From Siderastrea siderea (lineage: Eukaryota > Cnidaria > Anthozoa > Scleractinia > Rhizangiidae): DNA of 64,000 nt. This document shows positions 12,001-23,757 of the stretch, piece by piece. Position 1 is the first letter of the stretch. Each line of letters begins with the position of its first letter. The position numbers and the translations under genes were made by a program. Under the pieces are notes generated by a model, which ran no database searches, was not told the DNA's origin, and saw only the letters and a program-made list of their open reading frames with translations. The stretch is taken from assembly GCA_964030785.1 (NCBI GenBank), contig OZ034977.1, positions 33,210,152-33,274,151 of the forward strand. Reading direction: 5' to 3'.

Positions 12001-13534
12001 AGTCATTTGATATGGTTGGGCCGTTTGAACTGGTTGGGTCATTTGAGATGGTTGGGTCATTTGATCTGGTTGGCTTATTTGATATGATTGGCTTATTTGA
12101 ACCGGTTGGCTCATTTGATATGGTTGGGCCATTTGAACCGGTTGACTCATCTGATATGGTTGGGCCATTTGAACCAGTTGGGTCATTTGATATGGTTGGG
12201 TCATTTGAACCTGTTGGTTCATTTGATATGGTTGGGTCATTTGAACTGGTTGGGTCATTTGAACCGGGTGGAGCATTTTATCTGTTTGGGCCATTTGAAC
12301 CGGTTGGCTCATTTGATATGGTTGGGTGATTTGATATGGTTGGGCCATTTGATCTGGTTGGCTTATTTGATATGATTGCCTTATTTGAGTCGGTTGGGTC
12401 ATTTGATATGGTTGGGCTACTTGAACCAGTTGGCTCACTTGATATGATTGAACCACTTTAACCGGTTGAGGTCATTTGATATGGTTTGGCCTTTTAATCC
12501 GGTTTGCTCATTTGATCTGGTTGGGCAATTTGAACCGTTTGGGCCATTTGATCTGGTTGGGTCATTTGATATGGTTTGGCCATTTGAAACAGTTGGCTCA
12601 TTTGATATGGTTGGGCCATTTAAACCGGTTGAGCCATTTGAATTGGTCGGGCATTTGAACCGGTTGGGGCATTTAAACCCGCTCGCTAATATGATATGGT
12701 TGGGCCATTTGAACCGGTTGGGTCATTTGATGTGACTGGGCCGTTTGAACTGATTGGGTAATTAGAACCGGTTGAGTCATTTGATATGGTTGGGCCGTTT
12801 GAACTGGTTGGGCCATTTGAGATGGTTGGATCATTTGATCTGGTTGGCTTATTTGATATGATTGGCTTATTTGAACCGGTTGGCTCATTTGATATGGTTG
12901 GGCCATTTGAACCGGTTGACTCATCTGATATGGTTGGGCCATTTGAACCAGTTGGGTCATTTGATATGGTTGGGTCATTTGAACCTGTTGGTTCATTTGA
13001 TATGGTTGGGTCATTTGAACTGGTTGGGCCATTTGAACCGGTTGGCTCATTTGATATGGTTGGGTGATTTGATATGGTTGGGTCATTTGATCTGGTTGGC
13101 TTATTTGATATGATTGCCTTATTTGAGTCGGTTGGGTCATTTGATATGGTTGGGCTATTTGAACCAGTTGGCTCACTTGATATGATTGAACCACTTTAAC
13201 CGGTTGGGGTCATTTGATATGGTTTGGCCTTTTAATCCGGTTTGCTCATTTGATATGGTTGGGCCATTTGAACCAGTTGGGTCATTTGATCTGGTTGGGC
13301 CATTTAAACCCTTTGGGCCATTTGAAGAGGTTGGGTCATTTGATTTGGTTGGGCCATTTCATCTGGTTGGCTTATTAGACATGGTTGGCATGTTTGAGCC
13401 GGCTGGCTCATTTGATATGGTTGGGCCATTTGATATTGTTGGGCCATCTGAACCGGTTGACTCATTTGATCTGGTTGGATCATTTGAACCGGTTCGGTCA
13501 TTTGATTTGTTTGGGCCATTTGAACAGGATGGCT
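9059..13534 (+). repeat. 18-bp minisatellite array, first large block
   Basis: Tandem units follow GKCATTTGAWMYGGTTGG, mostly alternating a GATATGGTTGG type with a GAACCGGTTGG type to give a 36-bp dimer. G-rich runs (GGTTGGG) are always on the plus strand. Higher-order copies are visible: about 12012-12735 repeats at 12786-13500 with a 774-bp offset, and 9940-10151 is repeated at 10201-10421. Because 18 is divisible by 3, several frames on both strands stay open for 60-200 codons. These give simple repeats such as VGPFEPVGSFDM or MTQPVQMAQPYQ and are not called as genes. Confidence 0.95.
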
Positions 13535-13868
13535 TATTTGAGTAATTTTATATTGCATCTTTCAACAACATGGAAACGCTGAAGTTAAACTCAAGCAGTT
13601 GTTGCATTTTTCACCGCTGTCAAACCAAATCAAACAAAAACTTCAGTTCAACAGGACTGCACAATCATGAATGCAACTTTTGAACTGGTTTGAGTATGTT
13701 GGTATCAGTGAAAATCACAATCAGTGGCTGGGTTTTGGAGTTCAGAGTTTGGACAGTAAGTCCATACAGTGGTTTGATCCAGTTATTGCTATATTTTGAA
13801 CCTCATAAGTTTAGATGATCATCTTAATAGACAATGTATTGAGTACCTAAAACATGATTCACTGTACG
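13535..13868. other. Non-satellite DNA 3' of the tnp2 terminal exon, copy 1
   Basis: Unique-looking sequence between the end of the minisatellite and the stop codon of the leftward exon. It is presumably the 3' untranslated and flanking region; no other feature was seen. Confidence 0.5.
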
Positions 13869-14590
13869 TCACGAACAAAATCGTCCAATTAATGGTATGG
13901 TCACATACACCTTTTCCTTTCCATGTCTAAATTTAACTTTGTATTGCACTGTTAAACACTGACTGTGAATTCTTTGCACTGGAATGAATGACACTTTTGA
14001 AAAATCCGAACACCATACTTCGAGAGGCTCAGGATACCAGTGCTTCTCAGGGTGGCTCATAAACCAACTAACCTCAGCAAGAAAAAATGTTAGCTTCCAT
14101 TTTTTGCCCTGGCGTTGTTTAATGACCACATCGTTAGTTAGGAATCTCTGGACTCTTCCTGTTCTGTGCTCTCCATTAAGCCACTTGGCCGAAACACCGC
14201 AGTTGCTGGAACAACTATATATGTTGCCAGTGACTCGAACTCGGGAGAAACTGTCACAGAGTCTTTGAGCACTAACTACCTCACAATCTGCGAGCAAAGT
14301 CTTGTACATCTCAATCTGCTCAGACGTATCATCTTCATCTAATGCAATTCTCTTGATAGGTGGCAAAGGAACAACCATTTCACTTTGTTTGTCACTTAAA
14401 GTTAAGTCCTCCGTTGATGGATCCCCAGACACGAGATTTGACCTGTCAAATAATTTTTTTGTACACAGCATCTCGCCTACAGTGCCACGCTGTGTACCCA
14501 AAAGCAGACTCTGAAATTCATTGCGCTCATCTGGGAAATCCATGATGCGCAGCTCCTTGTCTCGAAGAAATCTTCGCATCAGCTGGACAC
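13869..14590 (-). pseudogene. Duplicated orphan terminal exon of the tnp2/DUF4218 transposase-like gene
   Basis: This leftward exon encodes about 240 residues, including an HWYPEPLEVWCSDF segment and SFIPVQRI. In tnp2/DUF4218-type (CACTA-related) proteins of aquatic animals, a similar WCxxF...SFIPVQRI block closes the protein. A TTTCTTTTAG acceptor precedes the exon at 14591-14600, so the ATG at 14579 is internal to an exon, not the true start. The upstream exons are missing here because minisatellite follows at 15065, so this copy lacks a promoter and the catalytic part. Its reading frame is intact and essentially identical to 19518-20239, as expected for a recent duplication. Confidence 0.75.
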
Positions 14591-14766
14591 CTAAAAGAAA
14601 TAACCCATATTATTTTATAAAACAAGACTACTGCAATGCGCCCTCCAATATTCAAGTCTCTCTGAATAACACAGAACAGAACATAAAGTTGATTTGGAAA
14701 GATGGTAATCATATTCTTGACATCAGGGCTGTTTTTAAGTTTTGAGTCACATGTTGCATTGATGTA

Positions 14767-14975
14767 GGTGAAAAGGTAAAGTCTTCACAAGCCTAGAGGC
14801 TCCCAACTGCCAGAGCTTTACCTGGTTTCCGTAGCGTGAAGCGACTGAGAGTATTACTACTCCCCCTGGATGGGATGCTAGTCCATTGCAAGGTTACCCC
14901 CTAGCATTATGTCACCGGTACCCATTTATACACCTAGGTGGAGAGAGACAACATGGAGCAAAGTTTCTTGTCTAA
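14767..14975 (-). mobile_element. 3' part of a tRNA-derived SINE, copy 1
   Basis: Same sequence as 20416-20624, with the left target duplication TGTTGCATTGATGTA at 14752-14766. The tRNA-like head is absent because the duplication breakpoint lies before it. Confidence 0.75.
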
Positions 14976-15064
14976 GGGCCTCTTCATATGAGCCCGGTTG
15001 ACTGGGCTGGCTCGGTTACCGAGATCTCACCTCACTCTTATTTCCTTTGTAAAATTTTTGATGT
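14976..15064. mobile_element. Truncated end of a TAA-flanked TIR element
   Basis: The first 89 bp of the element seen whole at 20625-21105, preceded by TAA. It stops abruptly at the junction with minisatellite at 15065, marking the duplication breakpoint. Confidence 0.8.
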
Positions 15065-18000
15065 GATATACTTGGGCCATTTGAACCAGTTGAGTCATTT
15101 GATATGGTTGGGCCATTTGAACTGATTCGGTCAATTGAACCTGCTGGGTCAGTTGATATGGTTGGGCCATTTGACCTGGTTGGGTCATTTGATATGGTTG
15201 GGCCATTTAAAGAGGTTGGGAAATTTAAACTGGTTGGGTCATTTAAACCGGTTTTGTCATCTAAACCGGTTCGCTCAGTTGATATGGTTGGGTCAATTAA
15301 ACAGGTTTGCTCATTTCATATGGTTGGGGCATTTGAACCGGTTGGGTGATTTGATATGGTTGGGCCATTTGAACCAGTTGAGTCATTTGATATGGTTGGG
15401 CCATTTAAACTGATTGGGTCAATTGAACCTGCTGGGTCAGTTGATATGGTTGGGTCATTTGATATGGTTGGGCCATTTAAACAGGTTGGGAAATTTAAAC
15501 TGGTTGGGTCATTTAAACCGGTTTTGTCATCTAAACCGGTTCGCTCAGTTGATATGGTTGGGTCAATTAAACAGGTTTGCTCATTTCATATGGTTGGGGC
15601 ATTTGAACCGGTTGGGTGATTTGATATGGTTGGGCCATTTGAACCAGTTGAGTCATTTGATATGGTTGGGCCATTTGAACTGGTTGGGTCATTTGATATG
15701 GTTGGGCCACTTGAACCGGTTCCCTCATTTGATCTGGTTGGATCATTTGAACCGGTTGGGTCATTTGATATGGTTGGGCCATTTGAACCAGTTGGCTCAC
15801 TTGATATGATTGAACCACTTGAACCGGTTGGGTCATTTGCTATGGTTTGGCCATTTAATCCGGTTTGCTCATTTGATATGGTTGGGTCATTTGAACGAGT
15901 TGGGTCATTTGATCTGGTTGGGCCATTTAAAGAGGATGGGTCATTTGATTTGGTTGGGCCATTTGAACCGGTTGGCTCTTTTGATATGGTTGGGTCATTT
16001 GATCTGGTTGGCTTATTAGACATGGTTGGCTTGTTTAAGCCGGTTGGCTCATTTGATATGGTTGGGCCATTTGAACCAGTTGAGACATTTCATATGGTTG
16101 GGCCATTGGAACTGGTTGGGTCATTTGATATGGTTGGGCCATTTGAACCGGTTGGCTTATTTGATCTGGTTGCATCATTTGAACCGGTTGGGTCATTTGA
16201 TATGGTTGAACCATTTGAAGCAGTTGGCTCACTTGATATGATTGGTCCATTTGAACCGGTTGGGTCATTTGATGTGGCTGGGCCATTTGAACTGATTGGG
16301 TAATTTGAACCGGTTGGGTCATTTGATATGGTTGGGCCATTTGAACCAGTTGAGTCGTTTGATATGGTTGGGCCATTTGAACTGGTTGGGTCATTTGATA
16401 TGGTTGGGCCATTTGAACCGGTTGGCTCTTTTGATATGGTTGGGTCATTTGATCTGGTTGGCTTATTAGACATGGTTGGCTTGTTTAAGCCGGTTGGCTC
16501 ATTTGATATGGTTGGGCCATTTGAACCAGTTGAGACATTTGATATGGTTGGGCCATTTGAACCGGTTGGGTCATTTGATATGGTTGAACCATTTGAGGCA
16601 GTTGGCTCACTTGATATGATTGGTCCATTTGAACCGGTTGGGTCATTTGATGTGGCTGGGCCATTTGAACTGATTGGGTAATTTGAACCGGTTGGGTCAT
16701 TTGATATGGTTGGGCCATTTGAACCAGTTGAGTCGTTTGATATGGTTGGGCCATTTGAACTGGTTGGGTCATTTGATATGGTTGGGCCATTTGAACAGGT
16801 CCCTCATTTGATATGGTTGGGCCATTTGAACTGATTGGGTCATTTGATATGGTTGGGCCATTTGAACCACTTGGCTCACTTGATATGATTGAACCACTTT
16901 AACCGGTTGGGGTCATTTGATATGGTTTGGCCATTTAATCCGGTTTGCTCATTTGATATGGTTGGGCCATTTGAACCAGTTGGGTCATTTGATCGGGTTG
17001 GGCCATTTAAACCCTTTGGGCCATTTGAAGAGGTTGGGTCATTTGATTTGGTTGGGCCATTTCATCTGGTTGGCTTATTAGACATGGTTGGCTTGTTTGA
17101 GCCGGCTGGCTCATTTGATATGGTTGGGCCATTTGAACCAGTAGAGACATTTGATATGGTTGGGCCATTTGAACTGATTGGGTCATTTGATATGGTTGGG
17201 CCATTTGAACCGGTTGGCTTAATTGATCTGGTTGCATCATTTGAACCGGTTGGGTCATTTGATATGGTTGGAGGCATTTGAAGCAGTTGGCTCACTTGAT
17301 ATTATTGGTCCATTTGAACCGGTTGGGTCATTTGATGTGACTGGGCCGTTTGAACTGATTGGGTAATTAGAACCGGTTGGGTCATTTGATATGGTTGGGC
17401 CATTTGAACCGTTTGGGCCATTTGATCTGGTTGGGTCATTTGATATGGTTTGGCCATTTGAAACAGTTGGCTCATTTGATATGGTTGGGCCATTTAAACC
17501 GGTTGGGCCATTTGAATTGGTCGGGCATTTGAACCGGTTGGGGCATTTAAACCCGCTCGCTAATATGATATGGTTGGGCCATTTGAACCGGTTGGGTCAT
17601 TTGATGTGACTGGGCCGTTTGAACTGATTGGGTAATTAGAACCGGTTGAGTCATTTGATATGGTTGGGCCGTTTGAACTGGTTGGGTCATTTGAGATGGT
17701 TGGGTCATTTGATCTGGTTGGCTTATTTGATATGATTGGCTTATTTGAACCGGTTGGCTCATTTGATATGGTTGGGCCATTTGAACCGGTTGACTCATCT
17801 GATATGGTTGGGCCATTTGAACCAGTTGGGTCATTTGATATGGTTGGGTCATTTGAACCTGTTGGTTCATTTGATATGGTTGGGTCATTTGAACTGGTTG
17901 GGTCATTTGAACCGGGTGGAGCATTTTATCTGTTTGGGCCATTTGAACCGGTTGGCTCATTTGATATGGTTGGGTGATTTGATATGGTTGGGCCATTTGA

Positions 18001-19183
18001 TCTGGTTGGCTTATTTGATATGATTGCCTTATTTGAGTCGGTTGGGTCATTTGATATGGTTGGGCTACTTGAACCAGTTGGCTCACTTGATATGATTGAA
18101 CCACTTTAACCGGTTGAGGTCATTTGATATGGTTTGGCCTTTTAATCCGGTTTGCTCATTTGATCTGGTTGGGCAATTTGAACCGTTTGGGCCATTTGAT
18201 CTGGTTGGGTCATTTGATATGGTTTGGCCATTTGAAACAGTTGGCTCATTTGATATGGTTGGGCCATTTAAACCGGTTGAGCCATTTGAATTGGTCGGGC
18301 ATTTGAACCGGTTGGGGCATTTAAACCCGCTCGCTAATATGATATGGTTGGGCCATTTGAACCGGTTGGGTCATTTGATGTGACTGGGCCGTTTGAACTG
18401 ATTGGGTAATTAGAACCGGTTGAGTCATTTGATATGGTTGGGCCGTTTGAACTGGTTGGGCCATTTGAGATGGTTGGATCATTTGATCTGGTTGGCTTAT
18501 TTGATATGATTGGCTTATTTGAACCGGTTGGCTCATTTGATATGGTTGGGCCATTTGAACCGGTTGACTCATCTGATATGGTTGGGCCATTTGAACCAGT
18601 TGGGTCATTTGATATGGTTGGGTCATTTGAACCTGTTGGTTCATTTGATATGGTTGGGTCATTTGAACTGGTTGGGCCATTTGAACCGGTTGGCTCATTT
18701 GATATGGTTGGGTGATTTGATATGGTTGGGTCATTTGATCTGGTTGGCTTATTTGATATGATTGCCTTATTTGAGTCGGTTGGGTCATTTGATATGGTTG
18801 GGCTATTTGAACCAGTTGGCTCACTTGATATGATTGAACCACTTTAACCGGTTGGGGTCATTTGATATGGTTTGGCCTTTTAATCCGGTTTGCTCATTTG
18901 ATATGGTTGGGCCATTTGAACCAGTTGGGTCATTTGATCTGGTTGGGCCATTTAAACCCTTTGGGCCATTTGAAGAGGTTGGGTCATTTGATTTGGTTGG
19001 GCCATTTCATCTGGTTGGCTTATTAGACATGGTTGGCATGTTTGAGCCGGCTGGCTCATTTGATATGGTTGGGCCATTTGATATTGTTGGGCCATCTGAA
19101 CCGGTTGACTCATTTGATTCTGGTTGGATCATTTGAACCGGTTCGGTCATTTGATTTGTTTGGGCCATTTGAACAGGATGGCT
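15065..19183 (+). repeat. 18-bp minisatellite array, second block
   Basis: Copy of 9867-13534 with about 450 bp more minisatellite inserted around 16090-16540, itself a near repeat of neighbouring units. The G-rich strand is plus. One extra T near 19117 shifts the frame relative to the first copy, which supports a lack of coding constraint. Confidence 0.95.
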
Positions 19184-20713
19184 TATTTGAGTAATTTTAT
19201 ATTGCATCTTTCAACAACATGGAAACGCTGAAGTTAAACTCAAGCAGTTGTTGCATTTTTCACCGCTGTCAAACCAAATCAAACAAAAACTTCAGTTCAA
19301 CAGGACTGCACAATCATGAATGCAACTTTTGAACTGGTTTGAGTATGTTGGTATCAGTGAAAATCACAATCAGTGGCTGGGTTTTGGAGTTCAGAGTTTG
19401 GACAGTAAGTCCATACAGTGGTTTGATCCAGTTATTGCTATATTTTGAACCTCATAAGTTTAGATGATCATCTTAATAGACAATGTATTGAGTACCTAAA
19501 ACATGATTCACTGTACGTCACGAACAAAATCGTCCAATTAATGGTATGGTCACATACACCTTTTCCTTTCCATGTCTAAATTTAACTTTGTATTGCACTG
19601 TTAAACACTGACTGTGAATTCTTTGCACTGGAATGAATGACACTTTTGAAAAATCCGAACACCATACTTCGAGAGGCTCAGGATACCAGTGCTTCTCAGG
19701 GTGGCTCATAAACCAACTAACCTCAGCAAGAAAAAATGTTAGCTTCCATTTTTTGCCCTGGCGTTGTTTAATGACCACATCGTTAGTTAGGAATCTCTGG
19801 ACTCTTCCTGTTCTGTGCTCTCCATTAAGCCACTTGGCCGAAACACCGCAGTTGCTGGAACAACTATATATGTTGCCAGTGACTCGAACTCGGGAGAAAC
19901 TGTCACAGAGTCTTTGAGCACTAACTACCTCACAATCTGCGAGCAAAGTCTTGTACATCTCAATCTGCTCAGACGTATCATCTTCATCTAATGCAATTCT
20001 CTTGATAGGTGGCAAAGGAACAACCATTTCACTTTGTTTGTCACTTAAAGTTAAGTCCTCCGTTGATGGATCCCCAGACACGAGATTTGACCTGTCAAAT
20101 AATTTTTTTGTACACAGCATCTCGCCTACAGTGCCACGCTGTGTACCCAAAAGCAGACTCTGAAATTCATTGCGCTCATCTGGGAAATCCATGATGCGCA
20201 GCTCCTTGTCTCGAAGAAATCTTCGCATCAGCTGGACACCTAAAAGAAAAAACCCATATAATTTTATAAAACAAGACTACTGCAATGCGCCCTCCAATAT
20301 TCAAGTCCCTCTGAATAACACAGAACAGAACATAAAGTTGATTTGGAAAGATGGTAATCATATTCTTGACATCAGGGCTGTTTTTAAGTTTTGAGTCACA
20401 TGTTGCATTGATGTAGGTGAAAAGGTAAAGTCTTCACAAGCCTAGAGGCTCCCAACTGCCAGAGCTTTACCTGGTTTCCGTAGCGTGAAGCGACTGAGAG
20501 TATTACTACTCCCCCTGGATGGGATGCTAGTCCATTGCAAGGTTACCCCCTAGCATTATGTCACCGGTACCCATTTATACACCTAGGTGGAGAGAGACAA
20601 CATGGAGCAAAGTTTCTTGTCTAAGGGCCTCTTCACATGAGCCCGGTTGACTGGGCTGGCTCGGTTACCGAGATCTCACCTCACTCTTATTTCCTTTGTA
20701 AAATTTTTGATGT
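15065..20713 (+). repeat. Right copy of the tandem segmental duplication
   Basis: Second copy of 9867-15064. Its right edge runs without a break into the rest of the nested SINE/TIR element and the upstream exons of the tnp2-like gene, so the sequence to the right is the original context of this edge. Confidence 0.9.
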
Positions 20714-21199
20714 GTTCGTATGAGAAGGTGTGCTCGCCCGGTTACCGAGATCTCCGTAACCGAGCTGGAAATTTTCCCATAAGAACAGGCCAGCCCGGTT
20801 ACCAGGATGAAGATTTTTCAGGTACGCAAGTTACTGTTGAAGGAGGATGACATTAGCATCATTCTCACTTATCTTTTAGAATTTTCATCAAAAATGATTT
20901 ATGGAATCTGAATGAGTGAAGAAATAATAATTTTCACAATTGCAAGAAAGAACAATTGCAAGCACAAAAAATATTTTGTGCTTGCTATCACGTAAACAAT
21001 TTCATCTCGGTAACCAGGATGAAATTTCCCATATGTTCGAACAGACGACAAAATTCATCCCGCCAACCAGGCCAGCCCAGGTACTGGGCTCATATGAAGC
21101 GGCCCTAAGGAAATACCACGACGGCAGAGACCAGGCTTGAACCACTGACCTTCAGGTTGAAAGTCCGACATGATTGCCACTAGACCACTGTGCCTCCGC
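20416..21199 (-). mobile_element. tRNA-derived SINE, split by a nested TIR element
   Basis: Read leftward from 21199: a tRNA-like head with an A-box (AGTGGTCTAGTGGCAATC) and a B-box (GGTTCAAGCCT), then a body with a GGACTAGCATCCCATCC motif, and a tail near 20416. A 15-bp target duplication, TGTTGCATTGATGTA, lies at 20401-20415 and 21200-21214. The element at 20625-21105 interrupts it. Without that insertion the SINE is about 300 bp. Confidence 0.85.
20625..21105. mobile_element. 481-bp TIR element with TAA target site, nested in the SINE
   Basis: Inverted ends start GGGCCTCTTCACATGAGCCC (left) and GGGCCGCTTCATATGAGCCC (right, complemented), flanked by TAA at 20622-20624 and 21106-21108. A TAA duplication is typical of PIF/Harbinger-type elements. 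Internal copies of CGGTTACCGAGATCTC and CCAGCCCGGTTACC are repeated. It has no transposase. Confidence 0.8.
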
Positions 21200-21242
21200 T
21201 GTTGCATTGATGTAAACACATGACTATGGGACTATTCTTTTC

Positions 21243-21562
21243 AGGTTGAACTAGTGAGCAGCACGTCTGGGAACTTCCTGAGTTATAAAACTGTTTTTTT
21301 TCGTCCTAGGTGTTTCAATTTGTGTGACTAATGCACACTTCATCAGGGAGTTTTACAATACAACTTTCATGTAGTATGCCTTTATATATACCTAAATACG
21401 GACTAAATTTTACATTGCACAAAAAACACACATACAGATCTGCGTATAGGAACTACAAACCCAGCAGTTTTGTGTCTAGGAAACAGGTGGAACATTTTGC
21501 AAGGTGTGACATTTTTTAGGAGAAAATAAAACAGTTTTCTAACTTAAGACTAGTTCAACCTT
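21243..21562 (-). mobile_element. Remnant with inverted ends and a hammerhead-like motif
   Basis: AGGTTGAACTAGT at 21243-21255 is inverted at 21549-21561, and inner AAACTGTTTT blocks are also inverted. On the minus strand 21346-21312 reads CTGATGA, a GTGTG/CACAC stem, then GAAAC, a hammerhead-like arrangement. It resembles the terminal repeats of Penelope-like elements but carries no coding sequence. Confidence 0.5.
21312..21346 (-). ncRNA. Hammerhead-ribozyme-like core
   Basis: Minus strand: CTGATGA, then GTGTG paired with CACAC around a short loop, then a few unpaired bases and GAAAC. The junction is not fully canonical because extra bases lie next to stem II. Stems I and III were not resolved by eye. 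Confidence 0.4.
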
Positions 21563-21750
21563 AAAAAAATGAGTAGGAAACTGATCACAAAAAAAAATAC
21601 AACTTGTTAGATGCCTGTTATGCTAGCGCTTCATTGCACTCTCTCCCGGTATACAGAATCGATGAAATTAAAAATCAGCATATTTTTGTTCATCGATTGG
21701 TCATAAATTTCCAATATCAATCGATTAATTAATATCGTAATTGGTTGTTG
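21563..21750. other. Intron DNA, no feature recognised
   Basis: AT-rich intronic sequence with ATCGATTAATTAATATCG-like self-complementary patches. Nothing else was supported. Confidence 0.4.
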
Positions 21751-23190
21751 ATTTCATGGATTGTGTACGCCAGGACTCAACACACTGCTACACATGTATG
21801 GCAGCCACTTACCAATGCTGTGATTGTTCTTGTGATATGATCCAAGGATACCATTGTACCTCTCAAAGTAGAAATACCAGAATGAGTAGACTGGTCCATA
21901 GTCTCTGATGCAGAGACACCCATGTCTTTCTGGCTGAATTTGCGCTTTTCTTTTGGCCATCAACTGAAATTTCTTCTTTCTTTTCTCTCAAGTCCCTGTT
22001 AACCATTCAAGGACATTTGGGACAGTCACTCTGTAACTAAAATATTTTATGTACAGTTGACAATTAAGCTTACATGTAGTTTTCCTGGAAATGATAAAAC
22101 ATATTTCAAAATTTCACCTTTTCCTTTTACTAAATATAATACTGTGAAATAATGATATTAACATTATAGGTACCTTTTGCTGCTGAATGACCTACAAATC
22201 CTCCACATTTCCTAGCAGCTGGCACATCACAGCATAATGCCAAGAGTGCGACCAGAACCTCCTGGAAGAAGAGTGTCCGCAATGATAACACCATTCCAGA
22301 AGTCTATCAGTTCATCAACGAGAGGTTTCAGAAAGGAATTGATATTACCCTTTGGCTGCTTTGGGACCTGGTATAACCCCCACTATAATGACATTTTCCG
22401 GTTTAAACCTCTCCTCCCTTGGAAGATTCATCAGTACTTAATAAATTACTCCACAACCGTGATTAGTGTGCTTTTATGGCTGAAACCAGTCGACATTGAG
22501 CATAACTCCAAGGTTTCCTGCTGTTGAGAACAATGCATTTCCATCAGAATCTAAGAACTCTTTCCAAACGTTTCCGCCAAAAACATCAGCCATGGAATCT
22601 GCTGTTGGCTTTCTCTTTCTCCAAGATTCACAGTTTTCAAGAAATCCTGGTCTCGTTAGCAGTGACCTCAGTGAGTTTGACAACTTCTTGGAACAACATA
22701 AATTCTTGGGATGGAGGAATAAGGATCCATTCTTTGATCGCATGTTCTTCATTAAGAATGCTCCACACTGCTTCCTTCTGCTTCTCTGAGAATGATTTGG
22801 GAATCGAATATGATCATATTTCTTTGAAATAATCCGTCCGTTGCTCTTTCCTTATCACACAGTCGTCAGTTTTGTATAATGTACAGCACTTTGGACAAGC
22901 AACAAATTTCTCAAACTCATCTTGTCAAATGAAAGATTTGGCCAAATAAAGTGTCTGTGGTAAACTTTGTACAAACTTAACTAGGACATCAACCTTGGCC
23001 ACATTTGCAATCATTGTTAGAAAAAGCCGAAAAAACTGCAATCGCACAAGAATTCCATGATCAGAAACTTTATACAATGTTTGCCAGAGGAACAGGAACA
23101 AAACAAGGACTCTCGTCTCTGATGAGATTCTGTCTTTCTGATGACATGAGAATGAGTCTCGTTGCAAGCGAAAGTGAAAGTGGTTAGGCC

Positions 23191-23620
23191 TTATGCATGA
23201 TTGCTCAAAATTCAAAATTCAAAATTCGAGAGTTGCATACACCAAACAAGAATCCTGTGGCTACAAAGATGGGCCTGCGTACACCACAGGAAACTTAATT
23301 ATTGTCAATCGCTGGAACGTTTCCATTTTTGCTATATATTATTATGTATTCTCGACACGTACTTCTGTTGAAAAGATATCTTTAACTTATTAGCCATTTT
23401 ATTGAATTTTTATTTGTAAATAGATTATTTTATTAAATTAAATAAAGTTTTGTTGAATGATATACACAATGTCTCTTTATTAAAGGTAGACTTTTTATCA
23501 TTTGGGGTCTTATATGACGTATTTATGATGGGATGGTATATATATATATAAACGAAGAAACAATGAAGAGATTGCTTCACTTATCCTAGGAGTGCTCTAT
23601 GCATGAATATGCAGAGGTAA
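23191..23620. other. AT-rich spacer with a short TA run
   Basis: Lies between the tnp2-like pseudogene and the Penelope fragment. It contains a (TA)n run near 23538-23550 and an AATAAA near 23440. No gene was seen. Confidence 0.4.
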
Positions 23621-23656
23621 ATACAAATTTAAAGATAGAAAGTAATTGTAACTCGA

Positions 23657-23681
23657 GTTTCACGCACTAAGCGATCATCAG
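23657..23681 (-). ncRNA. Hammerhead-like core in the left Penelope terminal repeat
   Basis: Minus strand reads CTGATGA, then CGC/GCG as a short stem II around UUAGU, then GAAAC. The conserved core positions (CUGANGA and GAAA) are intact. Confidence 0.5.
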
Positions 23682-23757
23682 ACTGAGTGTACATGTGAGA
23701 AAGTTTCAGTTATAAGGTTAAAATTTCAAATTTAAGAACGGTTGGAACGGCACCTGT

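Larger units (their letters stand above)
9867..15064 (+). repeat. Left copy of a recent tandem segmental duplication
   Basis: 9867-15064 is repeated at 15065-20713 in the same orientation. The offset is 5198 bp at first, 5648 bp after about 450 bp of extra minisatellite in the second copy, and 5649 bp after a one-base insertion near 19117. The non-repetitive parts (13535-15064 against 19184-20713) differ at only a handful of positions. The right edge falls inside a TIR element (14976-15064) that is complete only in the second copy. Confidence 0.9.
19518..23190 (-). pseudogene. tnp2/DUF4218-type (CACTA-like) transposase gene, decayed
   Basis: Read leftward: about 23190-22915 encodes a helical TLYKVSDHGILVRLQFF segment; 22908-22810 encodes CPKCCTLY; 22805-22200 encodes FPNHSQ...CGAFL, then the tnp2 core ADVFGGNVWKEFLDSDGN, MLNVDWFQP, MNLPREERFKPENVI, GVIPGP, LVDELIDFW and CCDVPAARKCGGFVGH. 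An exon at 21963-21813 encodes RDYGPVYSFWYFYFERYNG, a DUF4218 hallmark. The last exon, 20239-19518, ends after SFIPVQRI. The GTAAGT donor at 21812 joins the TTTTAG acceptor at 20240 in phase, giving NHSIGVQLMRRFL. Decay: stops after FQP, within the IY-VLM stretch, and after AKSFI, plus frameshifts near 22350 and 22260, and missing sequence between 22200 and 21963. The family moves DNA with a DDE-type enzyme; this copy cannot encode a full one. The intron 20240-21812 holds several nested elements. Confidence 0.8.

Noticed and set aside
9113..19136. Dozens of frames of 60-225 codons with VGPFEPVGSFDM, WLGHLNRLGHLI or MTQPVQMAQPYQ repeats
   Set aside because: They are translations of an 18-bp repeat in several frames and both strands at once. 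Indels and stops differ between near-identical copies, and there are no splice or start signals.
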